Source of the DNA: Candidatus Electrothrix scaldis
GTDB taxonomy: Bacteria > Desulfobacterota > Desulfobulbia > Desulfobulbales > Desulfobulbaceae
NCBI GenBank assembly: GCA_033584155.1
Contig: CP138355.1
Location: 2,551,826 to 2,615,825, forward strand
Reading direction: 5' to 3'
Length of the DNA: 64,000 nt
In this document: one piece after another, positions 56,963 through 64,000 of the stretch
How positions within the stretch are numbered: the first letter of the stretch is position 1
How the letters are laid out: each line of letters opens with the position of its first letter
The notes under the pieces: generated by a model
Database searches by the model: none
Told to the model about the DNA's origin: nothing
What the model saw: only the letters and a program-made list of their open reading frames with translations
Made by a program: the position numbers and the translations under genes

Positions 56963-59900
56963 AAAATTTGAAGAGGAAGACTTCTGGATGGTTTGGAGGT
57001 CTGGGACTTCGCGGCAAGCTGGTTGCGATCATGCTCGCCGTTGGTCTTGTGCCCTTTCTGGTCAGTGCCTTTGTTGACCAGTTGCAGGCAGCCAAGGCCC
57101 TTGAGGAGCGTGCTAAGTTCCAGCTCGACTCAATTCGGGAGCTGAAAAAATCACAGGTTGCGTCGTACCTGTCAGAGGCCCATGATGACGTGTCTATGCT
57201 GGGCGAGGTTCTTCAGGGGCTTCGTGGTGACGCTATTGCCAAGGTACAGGCTCTTGAGGCGGTTAAGAAGGGTGCCCTGGAACGATACATGAAGAAGCGT
57301 TTTTCTGATGCTACCATGATGGCGGCCAATCTCAGCACGATGAACGCTGTTCAGGAGTTTGCTGAGGCCTTTCGCGAGGAAGGCGGCAGGGTCGGTGGCA
57401 GCCTCTGGAACGGCTATAAGGAAAAATACGGCCCGATGTATAAAACCTACGTTGAACAACATGGGTATTACGATGTCTTTCTGATCTCTGCTAGCGGTGA
57501 CATTGTGTACACTGTTGCCGGAGAGTCTGATCTGGGCCAGAATGTGGTTGAAGGTTCCCTGCGCACCTCCGGGCTGGGACGTGTTTTTGCCAAGGCGCAG
57601 AAGGGTGTTGCTATTGAGGACTACAGCCCTTATGCTCCGTCCAATAATAAGCAAGCGCTCTTTATTGCGGCCCCGATTATGGAAGAGGGACGTTTCCTCG
57701 GTGTTGCTGCCTTCCAGATTCCTGCCAGCGAGATTAATGGTATCGTGCAGGAGCGTCAGGGTATGGTGGCTTCCTTTGAGTCCTTCCTGGTTGCGAATCC
57801 GGCATCACCCACGCTGGTCTCTGACCGCATTGTCAAAGAGGGACGGATCGGTGACCTGATAAAGCTCAGAGCTGCTGAGACAGTACTGGCCGGAAAAGCC
57901 GATGTTGACTATGAAATCGGTTCTACAGGGCTCTTTGAGCTGGCAACATTCGTTCCTGTAGACATTCCTGGTCTGAACTGGGGACTGATCACTACTGGTA
58001 CCTTTGCTGACGTTGTTAACCCGACCCATGCAGGCGAAGCAGAGGACCTGATGACCAAGTATCAGAAAGCCTATAGCTATTTTGATCTTTACCTCATTGA
58101 TCCTACCGGATTCTGCTATTACTCTGTGAAGAAGGAACAGGAGTATCTGAACAATCTCCTGACCGGAGATCTGAAAGACACCAATTTGGGACGTTTGGTC
58201 CGTCAGGTTAAGGACAGCCGGCAGGTTCAGATGGCGGACTATGCTTTGTATGAGCCAGCTAATAAACCCCTGGCCTTTCTCGCAGGCCCGGTTGTTTCCA
58301 AGGGAGAGCTGGTTTCCATCGTTGCTATCCGTATTACCAACGACGACCTGCAGGCCCTGGTTGACCAGCGGACCGGTCTCGGTGAGACTGGTGAGACCTT
58401 CCTGATCGGTGAGGATCATTTGGCCCGTACCAACTCCCGTCTTGGTCTGACTCTATATGAATCCAAACTGACTGCAACAATCGTTCAGGATGCCTTTCGA
58501 TCAGAGGGCGGTGTAACTGAGGAGTCTGTTGACTATCGTAATCAACCTATCCTTTCTTCTGCAACCAAGCTGGGTCTGCCTAAGATCCTGAATACAAAGT
58601 TTGACTGGGTTGTTGAGGCCAAGATTGATAAAGCCGAGGCCCTGGCAGCGATTACTAATCTGCGTATCCAGGCGGGAATTTTCGGTGTTGTTATTCTGCT
58701 TGTTGTCGGTGTTATTGCCTGGTTCGTGGGAACGGGTTTTGCTCGTCCTATTGTTGAAATCGCCCGCGTTGTACGTCAGGTTGCTGCGGAACGTGACCTT
58801 ACCCTGAAAGTCGAGTCTACCACTTCTGATGAGATCGGCGAGATGGCGGACGAGTTTAACAACATGCTGGTTGAGTTGAACGCAGCATTCTCCGAGGTAC
58901 AGAGCGTATCCCTGGCGGTTGCTGAGAACGCGCAGAACGTGGCCGGTCGCGCATCCGCGAACAGGGATCGTGCCGAAGTCGAGGCCAAGCAGTCCGAGAA
59001 AACACGAGAGCTACTCCAGACGATGGGTCAGACCGCCGGACAGGTTGCTGAGGGCGCCAAGGCGCAGCAGCAGGGTGCGCAGCGTTCCCAGCAGACCATC
59101 GCCGAGCTGCTCCAATCAATGGACACCGTAAGTAATGCGGTTATCAAACAGTCTGAAGAGGCAGAAACAGCTACTGACCGCGTTGGTGCGATGGGTGAGA
59201 CAGGTGCCCGCGTTGTGGCCACTTCCAATGAGCAGGGTAAAATGGTTATGCAGGTAACTGCATCCATTAACGAAATTACCGCAGCTGTACGGAACATGGG
59301 CCAGGCGGTAGAATCTGCTACAGCCCAGGGTCAGGAGTCTTTGAAAGCTGCTCAGGACGGTCGTGCTGCTGTGGAAAACACAGTTGCTGGTATGCGTGCT
59401 ATTGCTGAGTCCTCTGGACAGATCTCTGAAATCATCGGCGTTATCACTGAGATCGCCGAGCAAACAAACTTGCTGGCTTTGAACGCTGCCATTGAGGCTG
59501 CTCGTGCCGGTGCGCATGGTAAAGGTTTCGCGGTTGTTGCTGACGAGGTTGGTAAACTGGCGCAACGCTCCTCTGAAGCTGCAAAAGAAATTACCCAGCT
59601 GATTAAGGACTCTACTGCCAGCGTTGACGCAGGAACCCGCTATTCCGAAGAACTGCAGGACGCTCTTGCTAAGATTGATGCCAGCGGTCGTAACAACATG
59701 CACTCCATTGAGGAGATTGCCTCTGTTGCCCAGGTTGTTGAAAGTGACATTCAGAACGTTCAGACTCTTGTTCAGGAACTGAACAAATTGGCAGAAGATA
59801 TCTCCAGAATGGCTGGTGAGCAGGGTGCTCGTCGTCAGGCTGCTGAGGCAGCGCTGTCCTCAATGGTTCAGCAGTCTCAGATCATTAGTGCGCTGGTATC

Positions 59901-60147
59901 TGAAGCAAGTGCCGGTTCCAGTACCATTGACACTGAGATGCGTGAAATTGTGCATCGTACAGATCAGCTGAACGAAATGGTTACTGCTCAGGGTGAGCGT
60001 TCCAAGAATGCGGTAAGGATTGCCGAGCAATCCTATGAGGGTGCGCAAAGAACAGTTGAAGGAGCTGGTGTGGTTGTGTCCATTACCGATGAGCTCCGGG
60101 CTGCTTCTGACAGGCTGCGCGAGCAGGTTGAGCAGTTTAAACTGTAA
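56959..60147 (+). CDS. Methyl-accepting chemotaxis protein with two Cache-type sensor domains
   Basis: A 1062-residue receptor. TM1 lies at about 17-39. A large periplasmic region (40-555) contains two Cache-like repeats, each with a YxDxFLI-type strand and [10 protein letters not shown] or [10 protein letters not shown] segment. TM2 is at about 560-585 ([16 protein letters not shown]). HAMP and a long cytoplasmic coiled coil follow, with the conserved hairpin tip [18 protein letters not shown]. The start at 56959 has GGAGGGG upstream; the ATG at 56920 is weaker. The ligand is unknown. It works with the CheW, CheA and CheB-like proteins around it. Confidence 0.94.
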   Translation: MKNLKRKTSGWFGGLGLRGKLVAIMLAVGLVPFLVSAFVDQLQAAKALEERAKFQLDSIRELKKSQVASYLSEAHDDVSMLGEVLQGLRGDAIAKVQALEAVKKGALERYMKKRFSDATMMAANLSTMNAVQEFAEAFREEGGRVGGSLWNGYKEKYGPMYKTYVEQHGYYDVFLISASGDIVYTVAGESDLGQNVVEGSLRTSGLGRVFAKAQKGVAIEDYSPYAPSNNKQALFIAAPIMEEGRFLGVAAFQIPASEINGIVQERQGMVASFESFLVANPASPTLVSDRIVKEGRIGDLIKLRAAETVLAGKADVDYEIGSTGLFELATFVPVDIPGLNWGLITTGTFADVVNPTHAGEAEDLMTKYQKAYSYFDLYLIDPTGFCYYSVKKEQEYLNNLLTGDLKDTNLGRLVRQVKDSRQVQMADYALYEPANKPLAFLAGPVVSKGELVSIVAIRITNDDLQALVDQRTGLGETGETFLIGEDHLARTNSRLGLTLYESKLTATIVQDAFRSEGGVTEESVDYRNQPILSSATKLGLPKILNTKFDWVVEAKIDKAEALAAITNLRIQAGIFGVVILLVVGVIAWFVGTGFARPIVEIARVVRQVAAERDLTLKVESTTSDEIGEMADEFNNMLVELNAAFSEVQSVSLAVAENAQNVAGRASANRDRAEVEAKQSEKTRELLQTMGQTAGQVAEGAKAQQQGAQRSQQTIAELLQSMDTVSNAVIKQSEEAETATDRVGAMGETGARVVATSNEQGKMVMQVTASINEITAAVRNMGQAVESATAQGQESLKAAQDGRAAVENTVAGMRAIAESSGQISEIIGVITEIAEQTNLLALNAAIEAARAGAHGKGFAVVADEVGKLAQRSSEAAKEITQLIKDSTASVDAGTRYSEELQDALAKIDASGRNNMHSIEEIASVAQVVESDIQNVQTLVQELNKLAEDISRMAGEQGARRQAAEAALSSMVQQSQIISALVSEASAGSSTIDTEMREIVHRTDQLNEMVTAQGERSKNAVRIAEQSYEGAQRTVEGAGVVVSITDELRAASDRLREQVEQFKL

Positions 60148-60184
60148 GCCACCTTCTTTCTGTTTCCGAACTCTGTCTCCGATC

Positions 60185-60216
60185 GCTCTGCGTTTTCTTC
60201 GTCGAAAGCGCAGGGC
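60185..60216 (+). terminator. Hairpin after the receptor gene, possible attenuator
   Basis: GCTCTGCG pairs with CGCAGGGC, and TTTTC with GAAA inside. Only a mixed T-rich stretch follows, so termination is probably partial. Confidence 0.4.
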
Positions 60217-60338
60217 GGTTCTTCTCCATTGATTTTACGGTGAGATAAAGAGAGAGGAGGGAACGGGTGAAAAATGACAGTAGCTTGGAGAATGAGCCAC
60301 TGTTGAGCAGTTAATTGTATATATAAAGGAGAACATCC

Positions 60339-60851
60339 ATGGCTGATACTTTTGCAGCTGCCAAGGTGACCGAGCAGGAAGAAAAAGAACAGCTTATGCA
60401 GCTGGTCGGATTTACCATCGGCAATGAGCAATTCGGGGTAGACATCCTCATGGTACAGGAGATTATTCGGTCTGCTCCTATTACATCGGTACCGAATTCA
60501 CCTGACTTTATTGAAGGTGTTATTAACCTGCGCGGTAATATTATTCCTGTTATTGAATTACGGAAGCGGCTTAACCTTTATCAGGAAGGAACATCCTCAA
60601 AAGATACCTGGATATTGATTCTAGATATTAACAGTAGAGTGACTGGGTTTATTGTCGATTCTGTTACCAGGGTACTCAAAATTATGGAAAGTACTATTGA
60701 GCCTCCGCCTGAAGTTGTTGTTGCCGGGCTTGCCAATCAGTATATCAGAGGTGTCTGCGATATCGGTGAAGGATTGCTGATCCTTCTTGATTTTAATCGT
60801 ATCCTTCTTGCAGATGAATTAAAGCTGCTTAAGTCAATGAACGGAGAATAA
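60339..60851 (+). CDS. cheW: CheW coupling protein
   Basis: A 170-residue CheW that links receptors to CheA. Motifs: LVGFTIGNEQFGVDI, ITSVPNSPDFIEGVINLRGNIIPVIELRKR, and the C-terminal VCDIGEGLLILLDFNRIL. It follows the receptor by 190 nt and precedes cheY by 4 nt. A 20-residue charged N-terminal tail precedes the domain. Confidence 0.95.
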   Translation: MADTFAAAKVTEQEEKEQLMQLVGFTIGNEQFGVDILMVQEIIRSAPITSVPNSPDFIEGVINLRGNIIPVIELRKRLNLYQEGTSSKDTWILILDINSRVTGFIVDSVTRVLKIMESTIEPPPEVVVAGLANQYIRGVCDIGEGLLILLDFNRILLADELKLLKSMNGE

Positions 60852-60855
60852 CCAG

Positions 60856-61221
60856 ATGAGTAAGAGAGTCCTTATAGTTGATGATTCATCTATGATGCGT
60901 AAGATGATAGCGAAGTTGTTGCAACCACCGGGACATATAGTCGTTGGTCAGGCAAAAAATGGTTTGGAAGCTATTGAGCTGTATAAGTCTCTGAAGCCGG
61001 ATATTGTTACTATGGACATCACTATGCGTGAGATGGATGGCCTTGCAGCTGCAAGAGAAATCTTGAATTTCGACAGCTCCGCGCATATTATCTTCCTTTC
61101 TAATCTTGATGAAGACGTATATCGGGCTGAAGTTGAGGCACTTGGGGCGCGAGGGTTTGCGAGTAAGCATAAGGCGAGAGAAATTCTCGAAATGATAGAA
61201 AAAACAGAGGCGGGCGACTAG
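60856..61221 (+). CDS. cheY: CheY-like single-domain response regulator
   Basis: A 121-residue receiver with DDSSMMRKM, the phospho-acceptor Asp in VTMDITMREMDG, the Ser/Thr in IIFLSN, and the Lys in FASKHK. It lacks the usual Lys-Pro after the last strand (KH in place of KP). It is 4 nt after cheW. The output may be a flagellar motor, pili or other target; none is in this window. Confidence 0.92.
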   Translation: MSKRVLIVDDSSMMRKMIAKLLQPPGHIVVGQAKNGLEAIELYKSLKPDIVTMDITMREMDGLAAAREILNFDSSAHIIFLSNLDEDVYRAEVEALGARGFASKHKAREILEMIEKTEAGD

Positions 61222-61459
61222 CTCTTGTAACCCACTGAAGCTGTTGGTTCAGACATCTCAGGCAACTGTTACTATAGTATGTTGTTTTTGATTTCGTAGA
61301 ACATTTTACGCAGAGCATAGGTTGAGCATGTGAGCATGGGGACTGAGCGTATTTTATCTGTAACCTCTCTCATAACCTTGGAGCACATTGCGTGCAGTTT
61401 GGTGGAAAGCAGTTTGGGCTGGTCGCCATAAGGTTCATCTTAAAACGGATTTGTCGCCT

Positions 61460-62089
61460 ATGTCTACCTTGTTAGAGGCAGCAAACGATGTGAGCTTGAG
61501 AAAAAAAGTAAGTCTTTTTTTTCTCCTCAATTTTATGCTGACTTTCATCACCGCAGCTGGCCTTCTTTATGCATTTATTTATCATGGTGACGAGACTCCG
61601 AGAATTTTTTATGGCGCGTTATGTGCTATTCTGTTTGTGCTGTTGAGTATCCAAGCAGCTGCTATGCTGTATTTTTTAAGACACATTATCCGTCCCTTGA
61701 CAGAAATACAGGCTGCAAGCAGGTTAATGGCGGATGGTCATCTGGAAACATCAAATTATGTAAAAAGGTCAGATGAGATTGGGTCGCTAGGGGAAAATAT
61801 AAATGATCTGGCTGTCAATATGCAGGAGGTTTTGCTCTTCGTATGGAATCATAGCCAGTCCAGCCGGGATTTACTGGAAAATATTGCGCAAAATTTGAAT
61901 TTTTCTTTGGAAAAAGAGAGGGGGGGGACAAAAATTAAGGGTGGTGTTCAAAAAGATATCATAAAGATGCATCGGAATAATGAAGATCTTAAATCTATCG
62001 TTATGTCATTTAGTTATTTTGAAATAAAATTAGAAGATGAAAAAATGGTTTCTGATTACCAGCAGGAATCTGCTGTGAAGATTTCCTGA
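61460..62089 (+). CDS. Two-TM HAMP-domain membrane protein without output domain
   Basis: About 209 residues. Two TM helices (SLFFLLNFMLTFITAAGL and FYGALCAILFVLLSIQAA) enclose a very short loop, so there is no real periplasmic sensor. HAMP follows (IIRPLTEIQAASRLMADG, DEIGSLGENINDL), then a helical tail. No kinase or methyl-accepting module is present. Placed between cheY and cheA, it could scaffold the array. The start is uncertain: 61460 has no clear ribosome site and a TTG at 61388 extends the frame. Confidence 0.72.
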   Translation: MSTLLEAANDVSLRKKVSLFFLLNFMLTFITAAGLLYAFIYHGDETPRIFYGALCAILFVLLSIQAAAMLYFLRHIIRPLTEIQAASRLMADGHLETSNYVKRSDEIGSLGENINDLAVNMQEVLLFVWNHSQSSRDLLENIAQNLNFSLEKERGGTKIKGGVQKDIIKMHRNNEDLKSIVMSFSYFEIKLEDEKMVSDYQQESAVKIS

Positions 62090-62220
62090 GCTGAAAAGAA
62101 AAATTTGGTACTGGTTATCGGTTATCAGAGAAATAGAGTAGCCCACTGAAAGAAGGTGCCGAATATTTAAAATATGCGTCCTGGATATAAGAATAATCAG
62201 ATAGTTACAAGGTGGAGAAT

Positions 62221-64000
62221 ATGATAGACTCATCAATGTTACCGGATTTTATTGTTGAGGCAGCAGAACATCTTGAAGAGATGGAAAGCAGTCTTCTCCG
62301 GCTTGAACAAGATTATAATGACAAAGAAGTGCTGGATGAAATTTTTCGTTCAATCCACACTATTAAAGGCGCTGCCCAATTTGTTGGGATTGAGCGGGTT
62401 TCAGAACTGTCACATAAGATGGAGAATCTCCTTGATCTTATACGCAGAAGTGAAATTACTCTCAATACCGCAATTACAGATTTACTTATTGCAGGTAAGG
62501 ATCGCCTAACGCTTTTGGTTGACGAGCTTGAGCGTACTCAGGGTGAGGAAACAGAGGTTGCTGACCTGGTAGAGCAGTTGCGAAGGATCGTGGAAGGAGA
62601 TGCGGAACCAGAGCCTGTTGTTGATGAGGCAGGAGGTGCAACAGAGTCTTTTGAAGAGGAAGGGCTGGATGAAGAGCCTGAAGGTGAACAGGTGGGCGTG
62701 CTGGCTGAGGAAAGTATGTCCGATGAATATGATGAGGAGCTCTATAATATTTTCCTGCAACAGCTGAAAGAAAATATTCCTTTTCTCTATGCACAGACAG
62801 TTGAACTCTCCATTTCTGTAGATAAGCAGGATGTCCTTTATCGTTGCAGTGATTCCATTAAGAGCCTGAAATCCTCAGCCAATTATATGGGGTATGAGAA
62901 GCTCACTCAGCATTATTCAAATTGGCAACATGCTATTGAAAATGCGGTTGAGCAGCTTTCAAGCGGGAAAATGCCTGATTTATCTTTTATGCAGGATTAT
63001 CTGGATGAGATTATACGCTCTTTTCCGCAGGCAATGGACGGATATTCCCAGGATGATGTAGATGCACTCGGAAGTGATATTGGAGAGGAAAAACAAGATG
63101 TAGCTTCTATCGATTCAGCTCTGAACTCTATTTTTGCAGATGAAGGTCCTGCTACTGCCACAGATGAACTTGCGAGCATGGGTGACTTTGACAGCGATGC
63201 GGAAGAAGATGAGGAGGAAGAAAACCAGGGAATTGATCTTGATAGAGCTCTTGACTCTATTTTTTCCGATGAGTTTGGTGGGCTTGAAGATGAGGAAGAG
63301 GAGGAACCTGATCCTCTTCATTTGGATGATGCCCCCTTGGTCAGCACCTCCACTTCTGAGCCTGTTGTGTACGATAATAAATCATCACAGGTTGATGCAG
63401 GGAGGGAGACAGGAGTTGATACGGTTCCCTTGGAATATGAGCTGTACGACGACGAGTATGATGAAGAACTCATTTCTATTTTCTTAAAAAAATTAAAGAC
63501 TGATATTGAGTATATTCAAGCAAGAATCGCTGAATATCGAGTTGGTGGAGATAAAAGAACAATACTCGAAAACTGTCATGATGCTATAGGGCGCTTGGCA
63601 TCGTCAGCAAATTATATGGAGTATGGGAGTCTGACGGATTTTTGTGAGCTCTGGCAGGGTGTCGTTGATGGTTATCATGCCGATATAGCAACGGGAGTTG
63701 ATTCTGATATAGCAGCAGGAATGCAGGAGTTCGTTGATAAAATTGTCGGCGTATATCCGCAGATTACTGGAGATAATAAACCTGAAGAGCTAGATGAGTT
63801 TGACGATGAAGATGTAAGTGAGAATATCTTTTCAGTTGCAGATGAGTCGGAAGCAGCATCAGAGGATCTGCAGAGTAAAGAGAAAGAGGTCTCTGTGCCA
63901 CCGGAGCCTCCTCGCAAGAAGGAAGAAGTTCAAGAAACAAAGACAGTTGCTCAAACGAATAACGAGCAGGATGATCATAGTGCTGGCGAATCAGGGGATA
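62221..64000 (+). CDS. cheA: CheA-type histidine kinase, 3' truncated by window edge
   Basis: The frame is open from ATG 62221 to the window end (593 codons). Residues 1-105 are an Hpt domain with the phospho-acceptor His46 (RSIHTIKGAAQFVG). Two further Hpt-like modules begin at about residues 170 and 420. Both share (Y/L)DEEL(Y/I)xIFLxxLK at the start and SSANYM(G/E)Y in the helix bearing the His, but that His is replaced. Acidic linkers join them. The kinase, dimerisation and CheW-like domains must lie beyond the window. It completes the chemosensory cluster. Confidence 0.87.
   Translation, partial: MIDSSMLPDFIVEAAEHLEEMESSLLRLEQDYNDKEVLDEIFRSIHTIKGAAQFVGIERVSELSHKMENLLDLIRRSEITLNTAITDLLIAGKDRLTLLVDELERTQGEETEVADLVEQLRRIVEGDAEPEPVVDEAGGATESFEEEGLDEEPEGEQVGVLAEESMSDEYDEELYNIFLQQLKENIPFLYAQTVELSISVDKQDVLYRCSDSIKSLKSSANYMGYEKLTQHYSNWQHAIENAVEQLSSGKMPDLSFMQDYLDEIIRSFPQAMDGYSQDDVDALGSDIGEEKQDVASIDSALNSIFADEGPATATDELASMGDFDSDAEEDEEEENQGIDLDRALDSIFSDEFGGLEDEEEEEPDPLHLDDAPLVSTSTSEPVVYDNKSSQVDAGRETGVDTVPLEYELYDDEYDEELISIFLKKLKTDIEYIQARIAEYRVGGDKRTILENCHDAIGRLASSANYMEYGSLTDFCELWQGVVDGYHADIATGVDSDIAAGMQEFVDKIVGVYPQITGDNKPEELDEFDDEDVSENIFSVADESEAASEDLQSKEKEVSVPPEPPRKKEEVQETKTVAQTNNEQDDHSAGESGD

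Noticed and set aside
59116-59703. 195-codon minus-strand ORF
   Set aside because: Antisense to the conserved signalling hairpin of the chemoreceptor.

Overview
The window looks like the chromosome of a Gram-negative sulfate-reducer-type bacterium of the Desulfobacterota, most likely near the Desulfobulbales (a cable-bacterium lineage is possible but not shown here). The clues are an AhbC/AhbD-type radical SAM haem gene, a DUF3373 porin, a DVU0298-family protein, a DUF3786 Fe-S protein, several PATAN/DUF4388 regulators, and LPS heptose and lipid A genes. No tRNA, rRNA or CRISPR array was recognised; one 6S RNA was found.

Bases 1-12234 are the accessory part. They hold two tandem copies of a two-gene unit. 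The first gene encodes a coiled coil plus a SIR2-like domain. The second, overlapping it by ATGA, encodes an nSTAND1 ATPase, winged-helix module(s), one transmembrane helix and a long HEAT-repeat array. Between the copies lie a mini-palindrome array and the decayed 3' end of another family member. A third, truncated coiled-coil gene lies at 23579-24040, cut by a MITE-like element. This looks like a STAND-type conflict or defence system whose SIR2 catalytic residues are replaced and whose HEAT sensor may lie outside the cytoplasm. It is the best candidate for an undescribed system.

Bases 12246-44230 are mostly housekeeping: pgeF, a frameshifted porin, an AhbD-like gene with hemE, HD and metallo-beta-lactamase proteins, an OmpA-like protein, a REC-PATAN regulator, mtaD, a NUDIX hydrolase, zapB-zapA-6S RNA-rny-tyrS, a Fur-family regulator, dus, glgP with two co-directional genes, eptA, skp, a DUF3786 protein, the heptose kinase gene, and the yicC-remA-gmk-rlmB cluster. 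Bases 44274-54160 hold a gutted IS with perfect ends, FmdB, tandem cNMP-PATAN paralogues, fabB, ferritin, an intact ISL3 element with an 8-bp target duplication, and a DVU0298 gene coupled to a nitrilase-HldE2 fusion.

Bases 54666-64000 are a chemosensory cluster: REC-PATAN-REC-CheB (the CheB-like domain lacks Ser and His), a 32-codon ORF coupled to a double-Cache chemoreceptor, CheW, CheY, a HAMP membrane protein, and a CheA that runs off the window and carries one canonical and two degenerate Hpt-like modules. A second mini-palindrome array separates the CheB-like gene from the receptor.
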